Assembly: GCA_014191975.1 (NCBI GenBank)
Contig: BJHG01000003.1
Span: 1 to 64,000, forward strand
From: Methylococcaceae bacterium
GTDB taxonomy: Bacteria > Pseudomonadota > Gammaproteobacteria > Methylococcales > Methylomonadaceae
Reading direction: 5' to 3'
Length of the DNA: 64,000 bases
Under the pieces are notes generated by a model. That model saw only the letters and a program-made list of their open reading frames with translations. It did no database searches and was not told the origin of the DNA. Position 1 is the stretch's first letter. Every line of letters begins with the position of its first letter. This document shows, piece after piece, positions 8,096 through 18,145 of the stretch. Both the position numbers and the translations under genes were made by a program.

Positions 8096-9994
8096 TTAAT
8101 CCACGCTGTCTGCGTAAGCATCAACCTGTTCTTGTAAATCCAACCATATCATTTCTATTTCTTCCAACAATTTATCAATTTGTGTTTTACGCTCTAAAAC
8201 GGTTTTTAATCGTGATTTTTCACTATCAGCATAAAGTTCCATATCCGCTAATTGTGTTTCCAGTTCACGTTGTTCAACGTGGTATTTTTCCATTGTAGAT
8301 TCAGATTTTTTCAATGCATCAAGCAACGGCTTTTGTTTTTGACGGCGCTCAGCATCAAGTTTACGCTGATCTTTGCGCGACACATTTTCAGCTTTATCCG
8401 GCGAATTAGTCACGTCATTATTTCGTTTTTGCTCCGTTAACCAAGTACGATAATCGTCCAAATCACCATCAAACGGTACCACTTTTTCATTTGCTACTAA
8501 AAGTAACGTATCGGTTACGGAACGCAATAAATGTCTATCATGCGATACCACGACCATTGCACCTTGAAAATCCTGTAGCGCCACGCTTAACGCATGACAC
8601 ATATCTAAATCCAAATGGTTTGTTGGTTCATCAAGCAGCAATAAATTCGGATTCTTATAAACAATTAACGCCAAAACTAAACGTGCTTTTTCACCACCTG
8701 AAAACGGTTTAACTTTTTCAATAACCTTGTCACCACAAAAATCGAAACCACCTAAAAAATTACGAAATTCCTTTTCAGTTTCTTGTTTGTCGATTTGTTG
8801 AAAATGCCAGAGCGGGCTTTCATCAAGATGCAATTGTTCAATCTGATGTTGGGCGAAATAACCATTGGTTAGCGCGTCAGCTTCTAAACGTTTGCCCGAT
8901 AAAAGCGGCAACGTTCCCGCCATTGTTTTTAATAAACTGGATTTACCTGCGCCATTTGAACCAAGTAGTCCAATTCTATCACCTGCCGCAATCGTCAAAC
9001 TTATATTCGGCAAAATCACTTTTTGTTCATAGCCAATCGTCACGTCATCAAGCGTTAACAAAGGATTAGGCATTTTTTTCGGTGCAGGAAATGTGAAATT
9101 AAACGGCGAATCAACATGCGCCATCGAAATTAATTCCATTCGTTCCAACGCTTTAATTCGACTTTGCGCTTGACGAGCTTTCGTGGCTTGTGCTTTGAAG
9201 CGCGTTACGAAACTTTGAATGTGGGCAATTTCACGCTGTTGTTTTTGATAAGAGGATTGCTGTTGTGCTAATTTTTCTGCTCGCATTCGCTCAAATGCAG
9301 AATAATTTCCTGTATAAATTTCAGCTTGACCTTGTTCAATGTGAACAATGTGATCGGTAATCGTGTCGAGAAAATCACGATCATGCGAAATCAATAACAA
9401 TGTTCCGGCGTAATGTCCAAGCCAATCTTGCAACCATAACACAGCGTCTAAATCCAAATGATTTGTCGGCTCATCGAGTAGCAAAACATCGGAACGACAC
9501 ATTAACGCCTGTGCCAAATTCAAACGCATTCGCCAACCACCTGAAAAGGAACTTACGGAATTTTCCATTTTCGGTGCGGCAAAACCTAAACCATCAAGCA
9601 AACGAGCCGCCCGAGAATTTGCACTATAACCGCCAATCACATCTAATGCAGCGTGTAACTCAGCTTGTTTTAAGCCCTCGTGTGCTTGTTCTGCGATGTT
9701 TAATTTTTTTTGAAGTTGACGTAATTCAACGTCGCCGTCCATAACATAATCGAGCGCTGAATATTCGACTGCAGGCATTTCTTGTGCAACGTGAGCAATA
9801 GCTAAATTCGGCGGCATGGTGAAATCACCTTCGTCTACGTGAATTTCGTTTTTCACCATCGCAAACAAACTGGATTTACCCGCACCATTTGCGCCAGTGA
9901 AACCTACTTTTTGTCCATTGTGTAAGGTAAAAGAAGCATTTGAAAACAAAACCCGTGTACCACGTCGAAGCGTGATGTTTCTGAAATTAAGCAT
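8096..9994 (-). CDS. yheS: ABC-F family ATPase (YheS type)
   Basis: A soluble protein with two ABC ATPase domains and no membrane part, as in ABC-F ribosome-associated factors. Domain 1 has Walker A GANGAGKSS, the signature SFSGGWRMRL and Walker B VLLLDEPTNHLDLD. Domain 2 repeats these as GSNGAGKSS, PFSGGEKARL and LLLLDEPTNHLDLD. The linker between them is the long charged helix typical of the family, and a C-terminal coiled coil (about 530-630) is rich in Lys and Glu. The QEMPAVEYSALDYVMDGD region and 632-residue length fit YheS better than Uup or EttA. It probably relieves stalled ribosomes. Confidence 0.9.
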   Translation of the reverse strand: MLNFRNITLRRGTRVLFSNASFTLHNGQKVGFTGANGAGKSSLFAMVKNEIHVDEGDFTMPPNLAIAHVAQEMPAVEYSALDYVMDGDVELRQLQKKLNIAEQAHEGLKQAELHAALDVIGGYSANSRAARLLDGLGFAAPKMENSVSSFSGGWRMRLNLAQALMCRSDVLLLDEPTNHLDLDAVLWLQDWLGHYAGTLLLISHDRDFLDTITDHIVHIEQGQAEIYTGNYSAFERMRAEKLAQQQSSYQKQQREIAHIQSFVTRFKAQATKARQAQSRIKALERMELISMAHVDSPFNFTFPAPKKMPNPLLTLDDVTIGYEQKVILPNISLTIAAGDRIGLLGSNGAGKSSLLKTMAGTLPLLSGKRLEADALTNGYFAQHQIEQLHLDESPLWHFQQIDKQETEKEFRNFLGGFDFCGDKVIEKVKPFSGGEKARLVLALIVYKNPNLLLLDEPTNHLDLDMCHALSVALQDFQGAMVVVSHDRHLLRSVTDTLLLVANEKVVPFDGDLDDYRTWLTEQKRNNDVTNSPDKAENVSRKDQRKLDAERRQKQKPLLDALKKSESTMEKYHVEQRELETQLADMELYADSEKSRLKTVLERKTQIDKLLEEIEMIWLDLQEQVDAYADSVD

Positions 9995-10000
9995 TTTTAA

Positions 10001-10531
10001 TTACGCAGCCCGCTCAATCATTTGCTCGGCTTGTTTAGCAAATGCTTTTAAATCGCCTTTTTTCAATGTTTCGATCGGAATCACTAACGCCGTTGCTAAG
10101 CTAATGTAAATGTAGACGTAATGTTTACTGTATTCAACTCTCACCAAATCTGACCACAACATTTTGTGTTTGCCACTGGGTGATTTTTCTAGCAAATACT
10201 GTGCTTGTTCTGGATCAATCGTCAAGGTGTAAGCACCAAACATTGCATTTTTTTCTTTGTAAGTGTAGTTATTAAGAATTTGGCGGCGTAAATCTAACAT
10301 CATAACTTTAGGCGATAACCAGCCCCAAAGTGCAGCAATAACTAAAATATAAGCAGCAGAGCTTTTATCACCATAATAAAAATAATAAAAACCACCAATC
10401 AAACCCATAACAGCTGGCACAATCCAACGGTTTTTACGGATATTACTTTGGATGTCTTCATTTCGAGTAAATTGCACTTCATTAAAGTGAATTAAGTCGT
10501 CTTCGCGGAATTCGTATTCAATTTCAAACAT
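10001..10531 (-). CDS. YcxB-like membrane protein
   Basis: A 176-residue protein beginning EIEYEFREDDLIHFNEVQF, with two close hydrophobic segments (about 37-55 and 58-80) followed by a C-terminal beta-rich domain containing GAYTLTIDPE, MLWSDLVRVE and YVYIYIS. This is the pattern of the YcxB-like family (PH-like C-terminal domain after a two-helix hairpin), whose function is unknown. It lies just upstream of the ABC-F gene (6-base gap) and may share its transcript. Confidence 0.7.
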   Translation of the reverse strand: MFEIEYEFREDDLIHFNEVQFTRNEDIQSNIRKNRWIVPAVMGLIGGFYYFYYGDKSSAAYILVIAALWGWLSPKVMMLDLRRQILNNYTYKEKNAMFGAYTLTIDPEQAQYLLEKSPSGKHKMLWSDLVRVEYSKHYVYIYISLATALVIPIETLKKGDLKAFAKQAEQMIERAA

Positions 10532-10660
10532 TATTTTATTTAAGTAAAAGGTTCAAGGTGGAAAGCATTATAGCGAATCATTGTTGATTCGACTGATTTT
10601 GCATTGATTTAGAGATGTTATGTTTAGATTATCGCGCTTTCTTTTTTAAATTCGCCAATA

Positions 10661-10669
10661 TGTTACAAT
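10661..10669 (+). promoter_or_regulatory. Probable extended -10 promoter of infA
   Basis: TGTTACAAT is an extended -10 element (TGn-TACAAT) about 37 bases ahead of the infA start. No good -35 is visible, which is usual for extended -10 promoters. Confidence 0.4.
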
Positions 10670-10705
10670 TCAGACCTTTATAATTCACAAGAGAAAATTT
10701 ACAAA

Positions 10706-10924
10706 ATGGCTAAAGAAGATCAAATTGAAATGGATGGCAAGGTCATCGACACATTACCAAATACTATGTTTCGTGTTCAACTTGAAAATGGTCACATCGT
10801 TACGGCACATATTTCTGGAAAAATGCGTAAGCATTACATTCGTATTTTGACAGGGGATAGCGTTAAAGTTGAAATGACACCTTACGATTTAACCAAAGGT
10901 CGTATCACTTTCAGAGTGCGCTAA
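10706..10924 (+). CDS. infA: Translation initiation factor IF-1
   Basis: A 72-residue S1/OB-fold protein that binds the 30S A site during initiation. It is nearly canonical: [40 protein letters not shown] and [16 protein letters not shown]. Convergent with clpA, as in many Gammaproteobacteria where infA neighbours clpSA. Confidence 0.97.
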   Translation: MAKEDQIEMDGKVIDTLPNTMFRVQLENGHIVTAHISGKMRKHYIRILTGDSVKVEMTPYDLTKGRITFRVR

Positions 10925-10948
10925 TTGTACGCACTCATTGTCTGCTTA

Positions 10949-13210
10949 CTAATCTGTCAAAAGCATTTCATTAGCACTTTCAATCGTAAATGCTAATTCG
11001 TTATTTTTTACACTGATTTTGACATGTCCCCCGTGCGCGAGTTCTCCAAAAAGCAAATCATTAGCCAACGGCTTTTTAATGTTTTCTTGAATCAATCGCG
11101 CCATTGGACGTGCGCCCATTTTTGCATCACAACCATTTTCAGCGAGCCACAAACGGGCTTTCGTATCGAGTGTTAGCGTCACATTTTTATCAGCCAACAA
11201 CGCTTCCAATTCAAAAATAAACTTGTCTACAACATGTCGAGCAATGCTTATATCAAGAGGTTTGAATTGAATAATTGCATCTAACCGATTACGGAATTCA
11301 GGTGAAAATCCTTTTTCAACCATTTTCAAACTGTCACTGGCATGATTTTGCTGCGTAAAACCCATTGACGCGCGACTACCTTCTTCTGCGCCCGCATTCG
11401 TGGTCATTACTAAAATGATATTTCTAAAATCTGCTTTTCGTCCGTTATTATCGGTCAACGTGCCGTGATCCATGACTTGCAACAACAAATTGAACACATC
11501 TGGATGCGCTTTTTCCAATTCGTCCAACAATAAAACCGCGTGTGGATGTTTATTCACTTGTTCAGTCAACAAACCACCTTGATCAAAACCAACATAACCA
11601 GGTGGCGCACCGATTAATCGTGAAATTGTGTGGCGTTCCATGTATTCAGACATATCAAAACGAATTAACTCAATACCTAAAACTTTTGCCAATTGCCGCG
11701 TAACTTCGGTTTTACCAACACCGGTTGGTCCTGAGAATAAAAATGAACCAATTGTTTTTTGTGAATCTCGTAAACCTGCACGCGATAACTTAATCGCAGA
11801 TGCTAAAACTGAAATCGCTTCATCTTGTCCAAACACCAACATTTTCAGATTCTTTTCTAAATTTGCGAGTTTATCAATGTCATTACTCGACACTGATTTG
11901 GCAGGAATTCGTGCTATTTTCGCAACTATTTCTTCAATTTCAGCGGCTTCAATTAGCTCTTTTTTATCTTCAGCATTCGCCATGCGTTGTTTCGCCCCCG
12001 CTTCGTCAATTACATCAATTGCTTTATCGGGTAAATGCCGATCAGTAATGTAACGACTAGACAATTCTGCAGCTAAACGCAAGGCTTCTGGGGTATAACG
12101 TACGCCATGATGCTCTTCAAAACGTGATTTCAATCCTTTCAGAATCAATACTGTCTCTTCTACAGACGGCTCTAAAATATCGACTTTTTGAAAGCGTCGA
12201 GCCAGCCCATGGTCTTTTTCAAAGATACCACGATATTCCTGATAAGTTGTCGAACCAATACAACGTAACTGTCCCGCCGCGAGCATTGGTTTAATCAAAT
12301 TCGCAGCATCCATTACACCACCAGATGCTGAACCTGCACCAATAATTGTATGAATTTCGTCAATGAATAAAACCGCGTGCGCTTCTTTTTTCATTTGATT
12401 TAAAAGTGATTTCAAACGTTTTTCAAAATCACCGCGATATTTTGTTCCTGCCACCAAAGCACCTAAATCAAGTGAATAAATCACACAATCAAGTAAAACA
12501 TCTGGCACATCTTCTTCGACAATTCGCTTTGCTAAGCCTTCTGCAATAGCTGTTTTGCCTACACCCGCTTCGCCAACTAATAATGGATTATTTTTACGGC
12601 GACGACAAAGGGTTTGAATTGTTCGCTCGATTTCTGCCGCCCGTCCAATTAAAGGATCAATTCGTCCACGCGCTGCTTCTTCATTTAAGTTTAAAGCATA
12701 TTTTTCAAGCGGTTTACTGTTGTCATTTTCGGAATTTTTACGCCCACTTTCTGATTCACGTTCTTCGTAAGGATCATCAAATTTAGAAATACCATGTGCG
12801 ATAAAATTCACAACATCAATGCGCGAAATATCTTGTTGACTCAACAAATATACCGCATGTGATTCAGACTCACTGAAAAGTGCAACTAATAAATTTGCGC
12901 CCGTAACTTCAATTTTATCTGACGCCTGAGCGTTATGAACGGATCGTTGTAAAACCCGTTGAAATCCCAAAGTCGGCTGTGTATCACGTTTCGTACCATC
13001 TGGTAAGTAGGAAATTGTATCGTCAATAAAATGCGCCAATTTCCCACGTAACGCATTAATATCAGCATCACATGCCTTCATTACAGGAATAACATCAAGA
13101 TTATCAAGTAATCCAAATAATAAATGCTCAACAGTTATAAATTCGTGTCGCCGTTCACGAGCCGATTTAAAGGCTATATTTAATGTATTTTCTAATGATT
13201 TGCCTAACAT
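10949..13210 (-). CDS. clpA: ATP-dependent Clp protease ATP-binding subunit ClpA
   Basis: An AAA+ unfoldase that feeds substrates, including N-end-rule proteins handed over by ClpS, to ClpP. It has an N-terminal Clp repeat domain (about 1-145). The first AAA module carries GEAGVGKT and the sensor region [10 protein letters not shown]. The second carries [15 protein letters not shown] and the ClpP-docking region near the end of the module. Length 753 matches ClpA. clpS ends 2 bases before it, so the two are one operon. Confidence 0.96.
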   Translation of the reverse strand: MLGKSLENTLNIAFKSARERRHEFITVEHLLFGLLDNLDVIPVMKACDADINALRGKLAHFIDDTISYLPDGTKRDTQPTLGFQRVLQRSVHNAQASDKIEVTGANLLVALFSESESHAVYLLSQQDISRIDVVNFIAHGISKFDDPYEERESESGRKNSENDNSKPLEKYALNLNEEAARGRIDPLIGRAAEIERTIQTLCRRRKNNPLLVGEAGVGKTAIAEGLAKRIVEEDVPDVLLDCVIYSLDLGALVAGTKYRGDFEKRLKSLLNQMKKEAHAVLFIDEIHTIIGAGSASGGVMDAANLIKPMLAAGQLRCIGSTTYQEYRGIFEKDHGLARRFQKVDILEPSVEETVLILKGLKSRFEEHHGVRYTPEALRLAAELSSRYITDRHLPDKAIDVIDEAGAKQRMANAEDKKELIEAAEIEEIVAKIARIPAKSVSSNDIDKLANLEKNLKMLVFGQDEAISVLASAIKLSRAGLRDSQKTIGSFLFSGPTGVGKTEVTRQLAKVLGIELIRFDMSEYMERHTISRLIGAPPGYVGFDQGGLLTEQVNKHPHAVLLLDELEKAHPDVFNLLLQVMDHGTLTDNNGRKADFRNIILVMTTNAGAEEGSRASMGFTQQNHASDSLKMVEKGFSPEFRNRLDAIIQFKPLDISIARHVVDKFIFELEALLADKNVTLTLDTKARLWLAENGCDAKMGARPMARLIQENIKKPLANDLLFGELAHGGHVKISVKNNELAFTIESANEMLLTD

Positions 13211-13212
13211 AA

Positions 13213-13545
13213 TTAAATCTCCTCCATTTCACATTTCAAAGGATGATTATTTTCAAATGCGTAAGAATTAACGATATAAACTTTTGTTTCTGCAACATCT
13301 TTTGAATAAGTGCCACAAATACCAACGCCACGAGTATGAACTTGTAGCATCACTGCCGTTGCCTGCTCTTCGGACATTCCAAAAAAATTAACTAAAATTT
13401 CAATCACAAAATCCATCGGCGTGAAATCATCATTTAATAAAATCACTCGATACAACGAAGGTTTTTTTAATTTTGGTTGAGAATTTAAGACGACTAAATC
13501 GTCATCATGCTCGTGTTCATGAAAAAAAGGATGGAAATCTGACAT
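13213..13545 (-). CDS. clpS: Clp protease adaptor ClpS
   Basis: ClpS delivers proteins with destabilising N-terminal residues to ClpA. I start it at the ATG at 13545, giving 110 residues close to the usual 106; the longer frame upstream is not conserved-looking. The core is intact: YRVILLNDDFTPMDFVIEIL, FFGMSEEQATAVMLQVHTRG and GVGICGTYSKDVAETK. The N-terminal arm is unusually rich in His, Asp and Glu (HPFFHEHEHDDD). Confidence 0.95.
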   Translation of the reverse strand: MSDFHPFFHEHEHDDDLVVLNSQPKLKKPSLYRVILLNDDFTPMDFVIEILVNFFGMSEEQATAVMLQVHTRGVGICGTYSKDVAETKVYIVNSYAFENNHPLKCEMEEI

Positions 13546-13597
13546 AAAATCTAGAATATAAAAAATAAAGGTTAATGGTAATTGAAAGCTGTCCGTT

Positions 13598-14500
13598 TTA
13601 CTCGGTTCGTTCACTGGCTTGCGTGATAATACTACATGGAGGAACACTGTGCGTTAACCAAACATTCCCTCCAATAATAGAACCCTTGCCAATCGTTACA
13701 CGCCCTAAAATTGTCGCACCTGCATAAATAACCACGTCATCTTCGACAATTGGGTGCCGTAAATTACCTTTAATTAAAATGCCATTTTCGTCTTTTTGAA
13801 AACGTTTTGCACCCAATGTAACGGCTTGATATAACCGCACACGCTGTCCAATAATTGCTGTTTCACCAATAACCACACCTGTTCCGTGATCAATAAAAAA
13901 GCTTTCACCAATTTGCGCGCCAGGATGAATATCAATTCCTGTTGCCGAATGTGCCAGCTCAGCAATCATTCGGGCCACTAATGGTGTGCCATGTGTGTAT
14001 AAAATATGTGCAAGTCGATGATAAATCACCGCATTAATTCCAGGATAACAAACTAACACTTCATCTGGTGTTCGCGCGGCAGGATCACCTTCATAAGCCG
14101 CTTGAATATCACTGTCAATTAACGACCGAACAGTAGGTAATTGTGCGGTAAATAAACGTGTAATCGAAATAGCTAGTTGATGTGCAGCTTCGTCAATACC
14201 GTCGCTACCCGAAATAAATTGTAATTCACGGCGAATTTGTTTGAATAATTCATGCAGCACACGATCTAGCGTATAACCAACAAAATAATCAATACCTTCC
14301 TCAGTTAAATCAGGACGACCTAAACGATTCGGAAAAAGTACTGCCAGCAAACCGTCCAAAATTTCTTGTAGCTCTTTACTCGATGGTAATTTTGGCGGTT
14401 TATTTCGTCGTTTGCGCGTTTCTAAAGATGACACACGTAATTCTCGTAATTGCGCGACCGTCTCTTCTACACCCCAATGATATTGTATTATTTCATTCAT
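13598..14500 (-). CDS. cysE: Serine O-acetyltransferase
   Basis: It acetylates L-serine with acetyl-CoA, the first step of cysteine synthesis. The C-terminal third is a left-handed beta-helix of hexapeptide repeats: GIDIHPGAQIGESFFIDHG, GVVIGETAIIGQRVRLYQ, VTLGAKRF, HPIVEDDVVIYAGATILG and IGKGSIIGGNVWLT. The long N-terminal part (about 1-150) matches the roughly 300-residue EpsC/SAT-like form rather than the 270-residue E. coli CysE. The His of IDHG and Asp of the N-terminal region are the expected catalytic residues. No strong ribosome binding site precedes the ATG. Confidence 0.9.
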   Translation of the reverse strand: MNEIIQYHWGVEETVAQLRELRVSSLETRKRRNKPPKLPSSKELQEILDGLLAVLFPNRLGRPDLTEEGIDYFVGYTLDRVLHELFKQIRRELQFISGSDGIDEAAHQLAISITRLFTAQLPTVRSLIDSDIQAAYEGDPAARTPDEVLVCYPGINAVIYHRLAHILYTHGTPLVARMIAELAHSATGIDIHPGAQIGESFFIDHGTGVVIGETAIIGQRVRLYQAVTLGAKRFQKDENGILIKGNLRHPIVEDDVVIYAGATILGRVTIGKGSIIGGNVWLTHSVPPCSIITQASERTE

Positions 14501-14527
14501 TTTTTAATTCGTATTGAAAAGTAACGT

Positions 14528-16090
14528 TTATAAAACAGAACAGAGATTACGCCCTTTATTTTTAGCTTCATGCAATGCTTTATCTGCCCGTTCAAAAGTA
14601 GTTTCTTCTGTATCATTTTCAATAAATTCAGTTAATCCAATCGAAATAGTAATCGGAACGACCGTGCCATTCATGTTGCATTCTGTTTTCGCAATCACCT
14701 CTCGCCACTGATCCACTAAAAATAATGCAGAGTTTTTATCTGTATTCGACAACAATATAACGAATTTTTCACCACTAAAACGAGCGATAAAATCTGTATC
14801 ACGAATGTTAGATTCCAACTGTTTAACCAATAAGATTAGAACCTTATCGCCTGATTGATGGCCGTAAGTGTCATTGACTTTTTTAAAATGATCGACATCT
14901 AAAATCGCCAATGTCAGTGGCAATTGGAATCGTTTGTAACGTGCAATTTCTTCTTTAAAGCGCACATTATAAGCATTTCGATTTGGAAGTCCCGTTAACG
15001 TATCATTCATTAATTGCGTGTGGACGACCTTCAATTCCATTTTTAAACTTTCAGATTCTAATTCGATTTTAATTATTTTATTTATCAATTCCGTCATATT
15101 ATTTTGAAATTGTGATTGTGCTTCTTTTTCATTTTGATAATTGGTTTTTATATCCGATGTAATTACTTTAAAACATTGATTTATATTTTCTTTCAGTGAA
15201 TCTAAAGACTCCATTTTAACTGCCTGAGTTTGTAAATCACGAATTTGCGTAAAAACAGATTGATCTAATTTATTACGATTTTTAGCTGAAGTTGCTGCTA
15301 ACAAATTAGTTTGTGTAACGATGGTATTTAATTCTGATAATTTCGTTGCAACATGGAATAAAAATTGATCAATATCTTTCTGTTCAACTTCACTAAACTC
15401 TTTAATTCTAAGCAAAATACTTACCAATTCAATCAATATTTTTTCAAAATCAGCCGCAGATTTTTGCGGGCTAGATAAGGTTTCTTTGATTAGATCAACT
15501 TCTCCCCCGAAAACTTCTGGAATACCTAAAATAGACAAATATTCTAAAATTTGTTCGCACACAATATTTACATCAATATAAATAATTTCTTCGTCTTCAG
15601 ATTCAACCCTTTCGGTCGGTAGTAACTCGGGCTCAGTAATTTTTAAAATTTCGATAAATAAATCAGTCGATTGTTCAATGGTACTTTCATCATTACCAAG
15701 TGATTTTTGAAGTTCGCGTAACGCATTTTTTTGACTGGGATCCATGTGTTGCTTGACTAAAAAATCAAACAATAAATCTGCCTTCAGTGTTTCCTTTTTT
15801 TGAGGCATATTTTTAATTGATTCAGTAAACATTTTTAACTCCGATTTCAGCGCAATCGGTTCAAGTTCGAGCTCATTTTTAACATGATTTCGAACATGCG
15901 TTAAAATAGGATCGAGATATTTATCCAATCCCTCATGTAAAATCGAAAGTTGAATAATAAATTGACGTAATACTTTTTCTTTTTCTTGTTGTGTATATTC
16001 GATTTTGTTCTGCTCGTCGAAAAGATCAAGGTATTTTTTGCGCCATTGTTCACCAGAATCTTCATTATTTTGTTTATTAAAAAAACTCAT
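14528..16090 (-). CDS. GGDEF-domain protein with degenerate SGEKF signature
   Basis: A 520-residue cytoplasmic protein. Residues 1 to about 350 are helical and acidic, with probable coiled coil near 300-350; I do not recognise this part. The C-terminal GGDEF domain is otherwise canonical: TLTGLPNRNAY, LDVDHFKKVNDTYGHQSGD, and an inhibitory-site RxxD (RDTD, 430-433) at the standard distance before the signature. The signature itself (439-443) is SGEKF instead of GGDEF or GGEEF. Ser at position 1 is tolerated in some active enzymes, but Lys at position 4 replaces an acidic residue needed for catalysis. It may be a c-di-GMP receptor rather than a synthase. Confidence 0.85.
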   Translation of the reverse strand: MSFFNKQNNEDSGEQWRKKYLDLFDEQNKIEYTQQEKEKVLRQFIIQLSILHEGLDKYLDPILTHVRNHVKNELELEPIALKSELKMFTESIKNMPQKKETLKADLLFDFLVKQHMDPSQKNALRELQKSLGNDESTIEQSTDLFIEILKITEPELLPTERVESEDEEIIYIDVNIVCEQILEYLSILGIPEVFGGEVDLIKETLSSPQKSAADFEKILIELVSILLRIKEFSEVEQKDIDQFLFHVATKLSELNTIVTQTNLLAATSAKNRNKLDQSVFTQIRDLQTQAVKMESLDSLKENINQCFKVITSDIKTNYQNEKEAQSQFQNNMTELINKIIKIELESESLKMELKVVHTQLMNDTLTGLPNRNAYNVRFKEEIARYKRFQLPLTLAILDVDHFKKVNDTYGHQSGDKVLILLVKQLESNIRDTDFIARFSGEKFVILLSNTDKNSALFLVDQWREVIAKTECNMNGTVVPITISIGLTEFIENDTEETTFERADKALHEAKNKGRNLCSVL

Positions 16091-16134
16091 AACGTCCTAT
16101 TTTTCCTTTCGACGATAAATCTAAAACAACAGTG

Positions 16135-16770
16135 TTATTTTTTCGTAGCACTTTCTTGTTCAATTAAACGATTCATAACCTCAATCATTTTTTCGTGTGA
16201 ACCTGCGACAGGACCACTCGTTTTGTATTTCCCATTAATAACAATCGCTGGAACACCAGAAACCCCATATTTTGCTGCTAATGAAGCGGCTTGACGTACT
16301 CTTGTATCCACTAAAAATGAACCATAAGCCGCTTTAAAATCAGCTGCACTCACACCATGCGCGACGAAAAAGTTTGTTAATTGTTCTTCCGTTTCCAAAT
16401 GCTCTTTTTTGGTTTGAATGGCATCAAAAAAGTCCCCATGAACGTTATCGATAACACCTAATGCTTCGGCAGTGTAATAAGCTTTTGCATGTTTGCTCCA
16501 TAAATCACTAAATACAGCGGGTTGTCGAATAAACTCAACATTTTTTGGCAACATTTTTACCCATTTCGCAAGCGTTGGCTCAAAATCAAAACAGTGCGGA
16601 CAGCCGTACCAAAAAAATTCAATAACCTCGACTTTCTTTACATCTTGTGTTGGCTGAACAGGCGTAACCAGTTCATAACCGAGGGTTTCAGAAGCAGCTT
16701 GAACGGAATTAAATGTTGCTGCAATAACTAATGACAACGCAAATAAAGTGTGTTTAATAAATTTTCTCAT
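16135..16770 (-). CDS. dsbA: Thiol:disulfide interchange protein DsbA
   Basis: A periplasmic oxidant that puts disulfide bonds into exported proteins. A signal peptide ends near residue 25 (VQAAS). The active site is CPHC at 57-60 in EFFWYGCPHC, with the cis-Pro loop GVSGVPAIVING near the C-terminus. Length 211 is normal. It lies in the conserved arrangement dsbA-cytochrome c4-yihA, 14 bases downstream of the cytochrome. Confidence 0.95.
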   Translation of the reverse strand: MRKFIKHTLFALSLVIAATFNSVQAASETLGYELVTPVQPTQDVKKVEVIEFFWYGCPHCFDFEPTLAKWVKMLPKNVEFIRQPAVFSDLWSKHAKAYYTAEALGVIDNVHGDFFDAIQTKKEHLETEEQLTNFFVAHGVSAADFKAAYGSFLVDTRVRQAASLAAKYGVSGVPAIVINGKYKTSGPVAGSHEKMIEVMNRLIEQESATKK

Positions 16771-16784
16771 CGTCTATTTCTCCC

Positions 16785-17432
16785 TTATTTCATGGTCGCA
16801 ATACGATTTGCAACCGCTTTAATTTCGTCTTCGGTCATTTTAACAGCAATCATGTGCATCATATTGTCATTATGATGTCCGCGTTGGTTGTTTTTGAAAT
16901 CGGTTAAGGCTTTGATTAAATAGGTTGTGTGTTGCGACTTTAAAGCCGGAAATCCAGCAGGTTTGTTACCTTCACCAAGTGGCCCATGGCAAGCAATACA
17001 AGCCGATACTTCACGTTTCAAGTCTCCATTACGATACAAATCACTACCTTGTGCAACTAATACGTCGTGTTCTGTGCGCTCTTCTGCATCGTCAAACGTT
17101 CCTTCAGGTTCAGCCACGATTTTTTGATCGGCATAATAATTCGCAATATCAACCATGTCATTTTCGGTTAAAGACATCGCAATGGTAGCCATCATGGGAT
17201 CTTTTCTCTCACCAGATTTAAAGGCTTTAAGTTGATTTACAATGTAAACTGAATTTTGTTGTGCGAGCTTTGGAAACATTGCCATCGTGCTATTTCCATG
17301 TTCTCCGTGACAACTAATACATGACATGATTTTAGTTTTACCCGCATTTACGCTATCGGCGTGTGCCATTTCAGCGTGAACATGACTACTCAAAAGAGCA
17401 ATGAAAGCAAAGGCAAGACTTTTTTTCTGCAT
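16785..17432 (-). CDS. Dihaem cytochrome c4
   Basis: A periplasmic electron carrier with two haem c groups. With the ATG at 17432 (AAGGA ribosome binding site) the protein has 215 residues and a signal peptide ending near 20. The haem sites are CISCH (38-42) and CIACH (145-149). Each is followed by the family segments H-G-E-x-G-N-S and GPLGEGNKPAGFPAL; axial Met residues are plausible in DPMMAT and HNDNMMH. Two similar halves show the usual internal duplication. In a methanotroph it may pass electrons to a terminal oxidase. Confidence 0.93.
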   Translation of the reverse strand: MQKKSLAFAFIALLSSHVHAEMAHADSVNAGKTKIMSCISCHGEHGNSTMAMFPKLAQQNSVYIVNQLKAFKSGERKDPMMATIAMSLTENDMVDIANYYADQKIVAEPEGTFDDAEERTEHDVLVAQGSDLYRNGDLKREVSACIACHGPLGEGNKPAGFPALKSQHTTYLIKALTDFKNNQRGHHNDNMMHMIAVKMTEDEIKAVANRIATMK

Positions 17433-17533
17433 GGGGTTTTCCTTGAAAAGTGTGAACGAATGCGCGTTAAGTGTACACAAAGCCGCGTGTGTGCTTAAAT
17501 TCTACTCCAAATCACACTTTCAAGCGAGAGACC

Positions 17534-18142
17534 ATGAACCCACTTTATCACCAAGCCAAATTCATCAATAGTTCACCAGATTTAAAATTTACCCCCCCAG
17601 ATTTGGGCTTGGAAATTGCCTTTGCAGGGCGTTCAAATGCAGGAAAATCAAGTGCAATTAACACTTTGACACGTCAAACAGGTTTAGCAAGAACCAGTAA
17701 AACACCTGGCAGAACGCAAATGTTAAATTTTTTTGAAATTGCAGATCAGCAGCGTTTTGTAGATTTACCCGGTTATGGTTACGCAAAAGTTCCATTACCT
17801 GTGAAAAAACAATGGCATCAATTGATGGAAACATATTTAACAAAACGAAAATCATTGTGCGGTATGGTTTTAGTGATGGACGTTCGACATCCCTTGACAG
17901 AATTTGATTGGCAAATGGTGGAATGGTGTCAGCACACGAAATTGCCATTGCATATTATTTTGACGAAAGCGGATAAATTGAATTTCGGTGCGGCTAAAAA
18001 TGTCATGTTGCAAATTGAAAAAGAATTAAGTGATTTGCCAATGCCTCTGACATTACAATTATTTTCGTCGCTGAAAAAAACAGGTGTCGATGAAATTCAT
18101 GCCGCACTGAATAGATTGTTTGCAGCGCGGCAAAATCGGTGA
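17534..18142 (+). CDS. yihA: Ribosome biogenesis GTPase YihA/YsxC (EngB)
   Basis: A small GTPase needed for 50S subunit assembly. The ATG at 17534 gives 202 residues. The G motifs are in order: GRSNAGKSS (G1), RTSKTPGRTQ (G2), DLPGYGYAK (G3) and LTKADK (G4), followed by the LQLFSS region (G5). Divergent from cytochrome c4 and convergent with the Hsp70 gene (3-base gap). Confidence 0.95.
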   Translation: MNPLYHQAKFINSSPDLKFTPPDLGLEIAFAGRSNAGKSSAINTLTRQTGLARTSKTPGRTQMLNFFEIADQQRFVDLPGYGYAKVPLPVKKQWHQLMETYLTKRKSLCGMVLVMDVRHPLTEFDWQMVEWCQHTKLPLHIILTKADKLNFGAAKNVMLQIEKELSDLPMPLTLQLFSSLKKTGVDEIHAALNRLFAARQNR

Positions 18143-18145
18143 TTT

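Noticed and set aside
10915-10940. Inverted repeat GAGTGCG / CGCACTC overlapping the infA stop, as a terminator
   Set aside because: A 7-bp stem is real but it begins inside the gene and has no T run, so I do not call it a terminator.
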